DNA of 64,000 bases from Oscheius onirici. Lineage: Eukaryota; Nematoda; Chromadorea; Rhabditida; Rhabditidae. The translations under genes were made by a program, and so were the position numbers. The notes below the pieces were generated by a model. That model was not told the DNA's origin. It saw only the letters and a list, made by a program, of their open reading frames with translations, and did not search any database. The stretch covers positions 4,898,064 through 4,962,063 of the forward strand of contig OW051468.1 of the NCBI GenBank assembly GCA_932521025.1, written 5' to 3'. This document shows positions 1 to 10,854 of the stretch, piece after piece (positions within the stretch are counted from its first letter, which is position 1; every line of letters begins with the position of its first letter).

Positions 1-25
1 ACTTTCATTTTTTTCAATTTTTTTA

Positions 26-1573
26 TTACGATGTCACCGTGTTCACGTGTCGCATTTTATGCAGGTTCCATTGAGCAGGATCTTCTCTTGCCGCTCTCAT
101 CCAATTCTGTCCTATTCCGTCTGTTAGACAATCACTCCATTTTGGTTTTGGTCTTCCTACAGGTCTGTCTGCTCTCCAGGGCCGCCATTCTAGCATCCGT
201 CTGGTCCATGTATCATCGTGAGCTATTTTTCTTGCAAAATTCCACTTTCTTCTGACCCATCTTTCTCTGATATCGACGGCTTTTGTCTTCTCCTTCAACC
301 ATTCGTTTGTTCGTCTATCCATCAATGTGACACCAAAGAATCTTCTTAAAATCTTTCTCTGTACCACTATAAGTTTATTCGCTGTATCAAATCTATATTC
401 GACAAGAGCGGCTCTTTGAACAGACCATGGCGGTGCGTAAATTCCTCGGAGAACAGTACCTCTCGCGCTTGTCCAGGGCGTCGTCGAGAGAGGGTTGATC
501 TACGCGTTCCCAGGCGTGTTTCGTAGATGAAGAGTACGATCTGAGCTTCTTCAGTGCTAGGTGGATCGGGATCCGCTGTTGCAACGACTGGTGGTAGAGT
601 AGAACTGCTGTGATTCCGTCCTCTTGGGAAGAGTAGAACGTCTAGTGCAGAAGACGAGACGATATTTGGTAGCAATTCTGTTCCGGTAGAGCAATATTGA
701 AAGCCAACAGTCCGAGCCACTACAAGCTTTGTACAATCCTCTCTGAGTGTCCACGTCTCGCTTGCGTACAAGAAAGAAGGTTCGATGCAGGAAGCGAATA
801 TCTTTCTCTTGTGTTCAATGGAGACGTTTTTGTTAGTCAAAAGCTGATGAAACTTGTTGAAACACGCCCATGCGGATCTTATCCTCCTTGATATCTCTAG
901 AGCTGAATTTCTGTCGAATGATATCCGTTGACCCAGGTATATCGCTTCGTTCTTGCACTCGATCCGAACTCCTCCTACTCTGATTGCAGTCTGGCGTCTG
1001 TTGCACGTTGCAAAAGTCTTCTCCATATTTAACTCCAGACCATATTTAACTCCAGACTCTCTGCTGGCGGGGGCTGGAGAAAGCGTGTCTCCCTGCCTGA
1101 CAACTCTTTGTATATTCAACTCGACGAATCCACCAGTTGCACCAACCCTTACTTGAGCGTGAGTGTTGTTCAAGAGGCGTAAGATCTTGGCTGGTACTCC
1201 TTGTGTGTACAGTGACTCCCAGACCGCTGAATGCTCCACCATGTCAAATGCCTTCTTGAAATCACAGATGACAAGGAAAAGAGGCAAATCATACTCCTGA
1301 CATCTTTTTTCGACTCTTTCCAAACTTCAGCTTGTTGATGACCTTTGTGACTTCTTCGGGCATAATTGGCGGAACCTCGTCCTCGATATCCATCCGTGGT
1401 AGTAGTCGAGGATTTCTAGCCAGGTACAGATCATTGTAGAATTGCCAAATGATCTGTCGAACTTGGTGAGGAGAAGAACACACGGTACCATGTGGATCTA
1501 CTAGCTGTGTGAGTCTGGCTTTCACGACCTTATTGGATAACAAAGCTTTGTTCATGTTTTTGCCAAGAGCCAC
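26..1573 (-). pseudogene. Reverse transcriptase and C-terminal remnant
   Basis: Three frames together resemble an RTE reverse transcriptase. A linker piece (1289-1573) carries the pre-RT region. A second piece (367-1323) has the DFKKAFD motif and then VRQGDTLSP, but jumps straight to the block after the active site (GLELNMEKT), so roughly 70 residues including the expected FADD catalytic motif are missing. The third piece (26-367) is the C-terminal region with QRKILRRFFGV and GRPKPKWSD. Near the deletion junction a 17-nt string is directly duplicated (about 1024-1058). Confidence 0.8.
371..718 (-). other. Insertion inside the retrotransposon
   Basis: The RTE C-terminal frame reads TKLVVA at about 720, then runs through about 118 unrelated codons, and resumes with NKLIVVQRKILRR at about 370. 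The two sides carry a similar short string (CTTGTAGTGG and CTTATAGTGG), as left by insertion with target duplication or by recombination between short repeats. The inserted stretch stays open in frame with the RT remnant but resembles no family I recognise. Confidence 0.45.
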
Positions 1574-1961
1574 CGCCTCTTGTACTCGTCGAAAGTGCTT
1601 TGTTCGTAGGTCTTGATCGACTCTCTGAGAGTTTTGTTCACAACAGTAAACTCAACCCTGTTCCTGCGAGTATTGGGACGTGCTTGGAGCTGCTGTCTTT
1701 TCTGGTACAAGTATTTTGTTCGGGTAGATTGAAAGTCCACTTTTGGCAATGAAACTGAGGCTGCTTCTGCAGCAAAAGTCAGAGATTCGTGTAGTGTTTC
1801 GTATTGTGTGAGATCTCGGTTGACGGACAGTTGCTCCATGGCGAAGGAAAAGAGCCGTTTGTTCAATGTTGACCATGTGTCTGACTTTGTATGTCTCTTG
1901 TCTCCACCGAATTGCAGCTGGCTCATCACCAGCCGATGATCCGAAGTGTACGGAAAAGTCG

Positions 1962-2753
1962 CTACAATCCCAACGTCTTTGAAGACTTTTTCTTGTCTTT
2001 GCACAGGAAGAAGTCGATGCAGCTCTTAGTTTCCATGTTAGGGGACAACCAGGTCCATTTCCTGTTGAGCCGTTTGTGAAACCATGTGTTCAAGCAGAAC
2101 AGCTCATTTTCGTGGCAAAAGTCGGAGGGTATCTGACCTCGTCCATTTCGGTCTCCTAGTCCATGTTCTCCAACAAAGGTCTCTCCGTCTTCTCTCGAAC
2201 CAACTTTCGCGTTCAGGTCCCCCAACACGATCTTGTATATTTTCTTACGGCTCACACGATTACAAATTGGAGACTTCATGGCTCGGACGACGTTATCCAG
2301 ACATTTCTCGTATTCCTCGTCAGCATATGCGGAAGTAGGTGCGTCGAGGCATACAAGACGAAGGTAGAACTTCTGGTGCTGAATGTCCAAGTAGCTTACT
2401 CTGTCTGTTATCGAATGGAACGAGACGTGAGGTGTCCACCTTGGATGAGTCAGAAAGCCTGTCTTTCCATGTAGTAGAATTTGATGGCCAGACTGTTGCA
2501 ATTCGAGAGATTCTGTTCCATTCCTGTTGACTTCTGTCAGGCCGCAAACATTGTATTCAATCCCATTGAAGGCATGATTCAAGCTCTGCCAGACGTGCAT
2601 CAGAACGGAGAGAGCGACAATTGAGGTTGCCCAGTCGGAACGACAGCATAAGTATGCGATACGTCGAAGGGTTGCCAAAGGTACGGACGACGGAAGAGTC
2701 TGCCGCCTAGCCTCCTGTAGAGCTACTGGGGGAGGAAATTGAATTCCAACCAC
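1962..2753 (-). pseudogene. Retrotransposon endonuclease domain remnant
   Basis: A 263-codon open frame holds endonuclease/exonuclease/phosphatase features: a GDLNAKVG motif near residue 170, a downstream FCHENELFCLNTWF block and a KRLNRKWTWLSPN-like block that in intact elements precedes the catalytic D-H region. The N-terminal third is weakly conserved and may be out of frame. The frame ends at about 1962, and the element continues in another frame (1552-2004) with linker sequence. It is part of the decayed RTE element and not a host gene. Confidence 0.8.
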
Positions 2754-2811
2754 CCAGAAGCGAGACGCAGCAGAAACTCAACTTTCCCTTTCACTATTGC
2801 CCAACTTTCAG

Positions 2812-3683
2812 ACTCTGTTCAATTGTCCCAGACGAAATTTCCGGTTCTGTCTTCTCTGTACCGAGTTGATGAGACGAGGAGTTCTGCGCATAAAGGCCGA
2901 CACGAGAGGATTGGAAATTGTGCCACAGCTCTTGTTCTTGTTACGCTACTTTGCTGCCAAGAGCTCGTCTCATCAGGTATGAATGGGAATGGAGATGGGT
3001 GTGACAAGATGAATTTGAGAAAGAGTTTTCTCAAAACAGGGACCGATTACACTTTTTGAGAGTTTTTATTATCCCGTTCATACTTACCATAAAGCTTCAA
3101 AATAATCTCTTTTCAAAATAGTCGCAAGTGTGCCAACAGTATATCGGGTAGAATAATGAACTTTTCAGTCTTGTGTCATTTTACAACGTTGTAGATATTG
3201 ATTAGAGCTACAACTTTGTAAAATATCAAAAGTTTAAGAAGACAGAGAAATACATCACCTTGATCAATCCGATTGTATCGGATCCAGTCAAGCCCCCTTT
3301 TTTCCATAAGAAAATGTGACTTTGTGAACATGTGCAGAAACTCTTTGCATAATGAGGATATGGTACTAAGACTATTGTTTCAGATACTCTGTATGGTTGG
3401 CTACGAGAAATCAACAGTTGGAACTATTTGTCAGCTGCCAAACGATTTGTTCACCCAGACCGTCATCGCAACCCAGTCTATTCCCACACTGGTCCTGATG
3501 ACTCATGGCTGTTGTTTCTGTATCAACAGGCTTCTCACCAAACGCATCTCCAGTCACATCAGCAATTTCATCAAGGTTTGATGAATTTTCTTCCTCTTTC
3601 ATTCCGAACGTTTAGAGCGCTTCAAAGAATCAACACTACAGTCTCTCGCTGAAGCATGTCCTTCCAGAAGAGTCTTGGACTGA
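2812..3683 (+). CDS. Unrecognised gene fragment (3' exons)
   Basis: Several exon-like pieces read on the plus strand. Exon 2812-2976 has a TTTCAG acceptor and a CAG/GTATG donor and encodes 55 residues with hydrophobic and basic character. Exon 3384-3575, preceded by TGTTTCAG, encodes a 63-residue stretch with HPDRH and a Gln/His-rich tail. It joins through a 40-nt intron (3576-3615) to a last exon ending in TGA at 3681-3683. The phases of the first and second pieces do not match, so an exon between them is missing or they belong to different transcripts. The retrotransposon lies immediately upstream and may have cut off the gene's 5' part. No family is recognised. Confidence 0.35.
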
Positions 3684-3903
3684 CGCTATCAAGTTCTACC
3701 ATTTGTAATCATAGTCCCCTTTGATCTCAATCTCCGTCTAGCTATCCCCCTTACTTGCCTACACAACCTTTATCGGGTTTGACCTCCTGTGCACATGAAC
3801 GTTTTCCCAAAAAGTCTGTTTCCAAAGGTATGCACCAAATCTATTGAATTCAGAGTTCAAGTGAGTTATTCGGGCTTCATTAGTCAAAAACACTTTTTCA
3901 GAG

Positions 3904-4823
3904 ATGAGTTCACGGAGTCCTCTACAGATTCTTCAACGAGGATTGATCACTCGGACGGCAGTCTCCCTCCGCGCTACAACTTATGGTGATAAAAGAAGGA
4001 TCGTACCATTCCGCCAATAGTTCTCCTTCATGGTCTTTTTGGCAAGAAAAAGAATTGGAATAATGTGGCAAAATCCCTTCACAGCCAGCTGGGAACGACA
4101 TTCTACGCTGTAGATTTGAGAAATCACGGCTCGTCACCCCGAGCCAATTCCATGACTTATGAAGAACAGGCAGCAGATATCATCGAGTTTATCAGGCTGA
4201 AGAAAGTTGAAGAGGGTTTTGAGAAGGTTTGTAGCCTATTCATCAGAATAATCCAGACGATCAGGTGAATCTGATCGGACACTCAATGGGAGGCAAAGTA
4301 GCCATGAGACTTGCAGTGGATACGGATGGAGGATCTCTTCTGAACAGACTGGTAATTGAAGACGCCAATCCGATCGGACATACTCCAGCTGGAAAAAAAA
4401 CGTAGTAAGATGCACGACTACGTGGCAGCCATGAAGAACGTCGGCCGGAAACAGTCTTGTCAAGAAATTGAAAAGTTTCTTGAGCCGGTTATTCCGGACA
4501 CAACTATCAGACGATATCTTCTAACGAACCTTGAAAGAAATCCCGATGGCAGTTTTGACTGGAAGATGAATTTGGAGGCAATAGAAAACTACATAGCTGA
4601 CAGTCTGGGAACTTCGGTTGTTTCTACAGGCTCTTTCAATGGATCGACGTTGCTTCTAGTCGGAGAACACAGTGGCTGTTTGTCCGGCACTGACGAGTCA
4701 AAGATTTGGTCCTTCTTTCCCCACATTCAGGTTCAAACAAACTCGGATGCCGGCCACTGGATACATGGTGATCAACCGGCAGCTTTTATCGATGCTGTTG
4801 TTAGATTTTTGAAAGATACGTAG
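3904..4823 (+). CDS. ABHD11: ABHD11-like alpha/beta hydrolase (frame-broken)
   Basis: The product is a mitochondrial-type serine hydrolase of the alpha/beta fold. It shows the oxyanion-hole HG motif in LLHGLFG, the nucleophile elbow GHSMGGK, conserved DLRNHGSSP after beta-4, and a C-terminal DAGHWIH with the catalytic His. This is the residue pattern of ABHD11, and the length of about 290 residues fits. The start at 3904 follows a TTTTTCAG acceptor and gives an Arg-rich N-terminus that could act as a mitochondrial targeting sequence. One 38-nt intron lies at 4227-4264. The frame is broken twice at A-runs: four A's at 3991-3994 (one base short) and eight A's at 4393-4400 (one base too many). 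The pieces on either side match the family well, so this is an assembly error or a very recent pseudogene. Confidence 0.85.
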
Positions 4824-5164
4824 GGCAAATAAAAGATTTCTGATATACAATTTTTGCCTTCTTATCAAGTCTTGGTTAGCGTCCATACTAATTTCGTAAA
4901 AAGTCAAGCCGAACAACTGTCTATTGTGTTGCGTGAGCCTTGAGCTTGGAGTAATTTCGTCGTAGTTTTCCTCTTTTTTATGAGCTGCATAATTTTTGCA
5001 GTTTGAATACACGGGAAATTGTTTAAAACGAACATGCGCGAAAAGCAAAAATATTAGCATTTGGGCATGTTTCATGCTTTCTCAATTTTTAATTTTCTTT
5101 TGTTCTGGAAGTGAATACAGAAAATTGTTTTTGGTACTGTTCTATGTGTTTTTCAAATTTTAGA
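4824..5164. other. Intergenic, ABHD11 to ATXN10
   Basis: A 341-bp gap with an AATAAA at about 4827, just after the ABHD11 stop. The rest is AT-rich and ends in the TTTTAG that precedes the ATXN10 start. Nothing else was seen. Confidence 0.6.
5158..5163 (+). promoter_or_regulatory. Candidate trans-splice acceptor, ATXN10
   Basis: TTTTAG ends one base before the ATG, in the context TTTTAG-A-ATGG. The same arrangement recurs before CC2D1 and the MAD3-like gene. No upstream coding exon is apparent, so spliced-leader addition is the simplest reading. Confidence 0.45.
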
Positions 5165-7960
5165 ATGGCCGAAGCACTAGGACGAGCATTGATGGCGCTG
5201 AAAAACTCTTCAAGCTACGAAAACGACGATCTCTCTACTGCTTTTCGTCACTGTGCTACGGAAGCATCTTCGACTACAATCTTGGATAACTGTGAGGTAA
5301 AATAGCTAGTTTCCTATGCAAACAAGTTTCAGGCGCCGGAAAAGGTGATCAAACATCTGTTGGAAATATCTCTTGAAGGACGAGCAGATGACGATACGAT
5401 CGCACCTGATTTGAAAAGAGCTCGGTTGGCGTTAAGAACACTCGTCAACTTCTGCAACAGGAGTACAAAGTAAGCTTGTTTTCGACTACTGACACTTCTT
5501 CAGATTCAAATCGGCGGTCTCTGACGATGCCATACCGTTAACTCGATGCATTTTGCGGATTTCTGAGCTGCAACTCGAAATTTGCGCTTTTCTCGTAGCT
5601 GTCGTTACAGATCTACACAAAAGTGAGCATTTTACTGATAATTTTATTTTATATTCTCTTTGTGATTCGTCTACTTTCCAATTCGCGGCATCTTTCGGGC
5701 GAGGCTGTTTCTCCCCGTCTGCTTGTAGTTGATAACACAGTTGTGGCGATCTGGCTGCTGATGTCGACGGCAAAAGTATCTTGCACAGGCAGGACACAAC
5801 CTGTTCCGGGGCCGAAATTCTTCGGAAACAGCGACGGCAGTTTTTGTGAGCCTGCTCACTGAGTTTCTTGCGCAATTCTGTCAGTTCCTGCTCGTCCTGT
5901 GGTGGTACCAACAGCGGCTTATTCCTCAGCATATCCTCCCTCTCGAGCATCGTTTCCGGCACTTCCTAAACATAAAACTTTTATACAAAGTTGATATGCG
6001 GAAGACCTGGAACTGCTGCAATTCCTTCTCACTGACTGGACGATCCTCATACGACGAGACACCAAGCGATGTCAGGCTGATGTCCGAAGTCGATCGCTGA
6101 CCAATGAAGAAGTTGACGAGATGGCTGTTTTTGCTCGACTACGAGACTCTAACAACTTTTTCATTCTCTCCCTCTTGATATTCATGTTGTCGTCCGAACC
6201 TGTAGCAGCAATCTCCTTTTCAACTTCCGTCGTAAGCATAAAAGCCAGTTTGTTTCTCAGTTCCGTCGTTTTGTAGACAGCCGGCTTCCAGAGCATTAGA
6301 CGTCTCTGTTTGATGAGCTGAACGTTACTTGTCCTACGCAGAGGCAATCCAGAGCTCATTTTAATGTTTAAGACGACAGTACAGTTGTACTTATTCAGGC
6401 CGTAAACAGCTACCATCTCGTCGTCCTTGCTCAGTTCTTTATTATCGAAAAGGAGAAGCATCTTTCCAGGCTGAACGTCGCAGTGTTTCGCGATGATCGT
6501 CTTCAGATCACGAACGTAGCAGTCGCGGGCGACTCCGCTCATAACAGACTTGATATTGACTTCGATAAAGATGTTCTCCGTCCTGCTTCCCGAAGTTGTC
6601 TCCAAACTGCCTCTCGGACTGTCTTCTACCGCCTGGAGTTCGTTACTCTCCGTCCGCAGATGTTTCTTTTTTTCTTGCTGGCCATCCCTGGTGGTGACGC
6701 GACTGCTTTGAGGAAGCAAACTATAGCTAACTAACGATTTTATCTTAACAGATTACTTATTACATGTTTTTTAACTTTATAAAACTCAACTTTCAGAAGC
6801 TCTTCTCCACAAGGACTACCCAGCTCTCCTGTCCGATCTTGCTTTATTGTGGCACATTATGGACGATAATTCCTGGATTACAGCATTTTTTTTGAGTATT
6901 TTTGAAACGGTAATGCATCTTTTTAAACAACAAATAAGGTTTTCAGGATTTTGCATTCCTGTCTCTCGCGTTTCGAGAGCTGCCGATCGAAGCCTTCAGC
7001 AGTATCTTGGAAATAGCTGAAACGATACTGGATAGCTCAGAAACCGGCGAAGAGCTCAAGGCAATACAATAAATAACCAGAACCTCCTGTTTCAGGTTCA
7101 TCCAAATAATGTGCTCTACTGTGTCGATTTCATTGAACGATTGCTCTACGACTTAGGAGAGAATGCCATCAAAGACACCAGCCATGTTCCTCAACTTTTG
7201 ATATCTGCTATCGATATAATTGGTAGTTTCTTGTTTTTACTTTTCTCTAACTGTTATTATAGGAAACTGCGCTCTTCGATCCAAAGATTATAGCACAGAG
7301 CTTCTCTCAAAGCCCAGAGCTATCGCTCCCATCGTAGATGTTCTCGAAACCGTCCTGGAAGCACAGACTGTAGTTGAGACTCTTGAAGCAGAAGATAATC
7401 CTCGAGTAAAGTATCCGGACAGGCCGGAGCTTCAGGTATTACCATAGATTAATTAAAAAGGCTGTTCTCTAGGTTGCTTGTCGAGTTCCTCGATTACAAG
7501 AGGACGAGCGTCTAGTGGCTCTCTCCAAAATTCTAGTTCACTTACACGAAAAGCGAGGAAAACTCAAATGTGCGGCTGTACGAACCATAGGTTAGTTCTT
7601 TGTGTTTTTACCACAATGTTCAGGTAACCTCTGCTGTGATAGTCTTCCGAATCAACAAGCAGCAGGTCAACGCGGCGCCGTGATTGCCGTTCTTCGCTGT
7701 ACAAAAAAGCGACCGGATGACAACCCTTTCATTGTATAAACCTTTTTAGCATCAAAATCAAATACTTGAAGATGCAATGGGCAATATCGGCTCTCCGGCA
7801 CATGGTGATATCCTGCCCTGAAAATCAAGATATCGTCGTCTCAATTGATCAACAGCCAACAGGAATTCTGGACCGCGATCGACTGCTAAAAGAACTTGGC
7901 GTCGAGGTCATCAAAGACGAGGTGACAGGGAAATGCACGGTTAAAAGAGTACATCGGTAG
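5165..7960 (+). CDS. ATXN10: Ataxin-10 homolog (ARM-repeat protein)
   Basis: Ten exons join in frame: 5165-5296, 5333-5469, 5504-5622, 6797-6909, 6947-7060, 7096-7222, 7263-7435, 7473-7590, 7624-7733 and 7772-7960. The product is helical and armadillo-like. Its C-terminal part has the ataxin-10 signature: RTIGNLC, an Asn-rich segment with DDNPF, then ALRHM, SCPENQD and an end rich in charged beta-type residues. Ataxin-10 is a cytoplasmic scaffold linked to cytokinesis and neuronal survival in animals. Intron 3 (5623-6796) is unusually long here because it holds a minus-strand gene. Intron 5 (7061-7095) is a 35-nt GC-AG intron. The stop is 115 bp upstream of CC2D1, compatible with an operon. 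Confidence 0.9.
5671..6719 (-). CDS. ZFAND4: ZFAND4-like ubiquitin-like/AN1 zinc-finger protein (frame-broken)
   Basis: The gene lies wholly inside ATXN10 intron 3 on the opposite strand. Exon 1 (6719-6007) encodes a charged N-terminus and a ubiquitin-like fold at about residues 50-120, then a Ser-rich region with YEDRPVSEKEL. A 41-nt intron (5966-6006) leads to exon 2 (5965-5671), with an AN1 finger (CRRC, then YFC-RR-H-QQPDR-H-N-C) and the family's basic tail ending RIGK. This order is that of ZFAND4. Two frame breaks occur: one at about 6088-6098 in the Ser-rich part and one between the second and third Cys pairs of the AN1 finger (about 5786-5792). Both flanking parts match the family, so the gene is misassembled or decaying. 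The start at 6719 is the first in-frame Met. Confidence 0.75.
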
Positions 7961-8068
7961 TTGATCTTTTTTCTTGTTATTGTTATAAATTTTTCAAAAA
8001 CTGAGTTTCTACTAGTTAACCAGTGTTGAATCCATTTTTACCTTTACAGAAAGTTTCTGTTTACAATG

Positions 8069-8074
8069 TTTTAG
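8069..8074 (+). promoter_or_regulatory. Candidate trans-splice acceptor, CC2D1
   Basis: GTTTTAG ends one base before the ATG at 8076 in a 115-bp intercistronic gap without AATAAA. The spacing resembles nematode operons, where downstream genes receive a spliced leader. Confidence 0.45.
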
Positions 8075-8075
8075 A

Positions 8076-10854
8076 ATGGACTTTTCTGCGATGGAAAAGG
8101 CCGTTTACGGTCATCAGAATCTGGAAGACGATCCGGAACTGATGGCTGAGCTTCTCGCATTGGAGGAAGAGGAAAGACGGAGGTGAGGAGTTGCTTGTTT
8201 TGTTTCGAAATTACGGAAGTATATTTGCAAATCAGAATTTTAGTCACGCACCACCTCCAGCTGCCACTCAGCAATCTCGAGGTCCGCCTCGCCAACTTCC
8301 TCCTGTTACAAGTAGGTGTCTCCTCTTGAAATTGTAAATTTTTAGTTGGAATCGATCCTTCAGTGATGGCAGCAGCTTTGACTGACACCACAACGGGCGA
8401 CGTCGATTTCCCTGAGGACGACGAGGATCTTCTGGTGCTAATTTGTATTCGGTCATAATCACAAAAAGAATTCAGAATGAGCTTTCGGACATTGTTGGAG
8501 AACCATCAGCATTGACTAGAGTAGCACCTCCACCCCCGGTACAATCTACACATCCATCGACAAGCCCTTCTCACAATCTGCGCGAACTTTTAAAAGTGTA
8601 CGAGAAGATGAAGAACGACAGCGAGAAGGAGAACAATGCTGCTAAGACGAGACGTCTTCAGAGAAGTACGGACAAACTGAAGGAACTGGTCATCAAAGCC
8701 GAGAAAGGACTGAAAATTGATCCTTCGGAGATTCCTCCAGCTCCACCTGGTTGGCATCCTTCGACTCCAACAACCATTTCTAATCCGATACCAGCTGTCG
8801 TCGCCGAACCAATGGTCGTTCCTCCTCTCGCGAAACCAGCTCATCATCCTGCTGCTAACCCTGCTCGTGTTGCCGCCCACAGTTCTCCGGAGGCACCGCC
8901 ACAGCCTCCTCCAGTTCCGGCTAGAAAGGAGAGTGTTCCATTGGTAGATCCTTTGACTACGGTAAAGATAGTTTTCGTTTTCTAGCCTACTTCTTCTGCT
9001 CCGACATCAAAAAAGGGAGAAATAACGGATATTCTCTATCGAAGGAAAATGGCCTTTGTGAACAATGGAAAGGCAGCTATCGAAGCTCATGACAAAGAAG
9101 CTGCTCTGGGATTTGTGGAGATGTCGAAGATGTTTGATCAGGTATATTTACTCCCAATTTTAAACCAAAAATGTCGGTGATAGCGTTCGATTCCCCATGA
9201 TTCATTCATTCTATTCAATGGACTTTTTTAGGCCATTCTCGCGCTCGAGTCGGCATCTGCCGACGATCTGGACCTGAACGATATTCCGTCTACTCCTCCT
9301 CCGTACCGAAAGAAGGTTGAGCCTCGAACATTCCTGGAACATCTTGAAGTTCGGCTTCAGCGTTATCAAGACATGGTCGATGCGGCCAAAAAGGAGGGAA
9401 TTGAACGTAAAGTTCGGCGAGTTGATCTTTTTTGTTTGTTTTATGGCCACGTTTTTAGCATGAATATGAGAACTGTTGCCACATATCAGGAGGCTATTGA
9501 ATTAACTAAACGTGGACAAACGGTCAATGTGGCAGATTTACCGTTCCTTCCGGATATGTTGCCACTTCCGCCACAAGGAGGTGCTGCGAGATCACAAGCT
9601 GCCGCTAATAAACCTACTGGTCCTGCTCCAGGAAGTGAGTGCCTCCATTTCAGAAGTCATTCCTCATTTTCAGTGAAGCCTCCTCCGGCAGTCGGACCGC
9701 TAGCCAATTCGGGACCATCTGGCGTCAGTCGAAACAGCACCCAACTGCAGTTTCTTCTTCAACGACAAGCGCAATTCAAAGAGGCTGCTTTGGTCGCCAA
9801 GAATCGCGGCGATTTGGAGTTGGCCAAGAAGTACCTGCTCAACTCGAAAGGCTTCGACAAGATGATTGCTGCCTCGAAGAATGGTCTTCCGGTCAATATC
9901 AAGGATACTCCGATTCCTCCACAAGTCAGTACTCCGGCTACAGCTCTCCAGCCGAAAATTGTTCCTTCCACCACCAGTGCTACCGGCGTGGAAGGACGCG
10001 GAGAAGCTTTGGCTATGCTGGAGAAGGGTCTAATCGAGCAGATTCAGCTGGCTGAAAATAACCGAATGAAGTTTACGCGACTGGGAGATGTTGGAAAGGT
10101 AATTTGTCTTGGTTTGATAGTCTCTAAATATTCGTATAGGTAAAACTGTTTGAAGGCTGGGCAAAGACGGCCAAGCAAGACCTTCTCCTGATTCGAGAAG
10201 TTGCCAAACAGGGATTGAAGCTGCCCAAATTTCACATTGAAAACCGCCAAATTCCATCCGCCGATCTTTTCCCCGATCTAGCAGAAGACATCCTGGAGCT
10301 GACCATGGGCCAATGTCGTGACGTTCCTCTTCCGACTGGTTACGAGGCCGTCCACGCCAACATCTTCATTCGGTACACATTTCCCTATCCGACAGAGTCT
10401 GTCCAGACTGGCAAGTCGAGAACCCTCGCGGGAACTATTAGTCCAGGTATGACCCTGACCCTTTTGATCAAAACCATGAGAGCTTGTTTAGATTTTGAGG
10501 AAATCGTAATTTTCCAAATTGGAAGCAAGAAGGCTAGAGGAAGTAAACTGAGCCGTGTTTTGAAAAGAGCACCCCTAAAGATTGAGGTCAGCAGCTTGAA
10601 TTAATTGTGTGTAAAAGATGTTTTTTCAGGTCTTCCAGAAAGGCGGTTTCTTGCGCACTGACAAGCTTCTTGGCACTTGTGAGTGGAAATTGGACGAGTT
10701 GGAGGGAAAAGCCGAAATGGAGGAATCTTTGCCGCTCAAAGAAGGTCGGAAGGCTGTCGGAGGTCTAATTTCTCTCCGTGTTCGTATCCGCGAGCCTCTT
10801 GGCGACGCCAAACTGCAGATTTCAACGCAAAAATGGATCGTTCTTGATGCCTAG
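8076..10854 (+). CDS. CC2D1: CC2D1A/B (Lgd) homolog with DM14 repeats and C2 domain
   Basis: The family binds the ESCRT-III subunit CHMP4 through DM14 repeats and acts on endosomal sorting and Notch receptor trafficking. The N-terminal acidic segment (DDPELMAELLALEEEE) is typical. Three or four DM14-type helical repeats follow, at about 8560-8740, 9020-9140, 9310-9560 and 9740-9920, separated by Pro-rich linkers. The C-terminal C2 domain runs from about 10210 to 10850, with IFIRYTFPYPTE and SLRVRIREPLGDAK. At least eight short introns are visible. The segment near 9410-9480 is uncertain: no GT donor there restores the phase, so either the intron is retained as coding or a base is wrong. The stop is TAG at 10852-10854. 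Confidence 0.88.

Larger units (their letters stand above)
26..2750 (-). mobile_element. Decayed RTE-clade non-LTR retrotransposon
   Basis: On the minus strand the order is AP-type endonuclease, linker, reverse transcriptase remnant and C-terminal region, followed at the window's left edge by an A-rich tail. This is the order of RTE-type elements whose endonuclease is often labelled craniofacial development protein 2-like. The reading frame is broken several times: the endonuclease, the linker, the RT piece and the C-terminal piece lie in different frames. The RT lacks its catalytic block, and about 350 bp of unrelated-looking sequence interrupts the C-terminal part. It cannot be autonomous. 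The 5' end is taken as about 2750, where endonuclease similarity stops; no target-site duplication was identified. Confidence 0.85.

Noticed and set aside
2739-3059. Plus-strand open frame of 106 codons
   Set aside because: It starts inside the retrotransposon remnant on the other strand and runs through a good splice donor at 2977, so it is a chance frame.
3982-4017. GT-AG intron as an alternative to the first ABHD11 frame break
   Set aside because: It would be only 35 nt, lacks a pyrimidine tract and would delete the conserved beta-strand before LLHG.
4698-5075. 125-codon minus-strand frame at the ABHD11 3' end
   Set aside because: It overlaps conserved ABHD11 coding sequence on the other strand and has low-complexity content.
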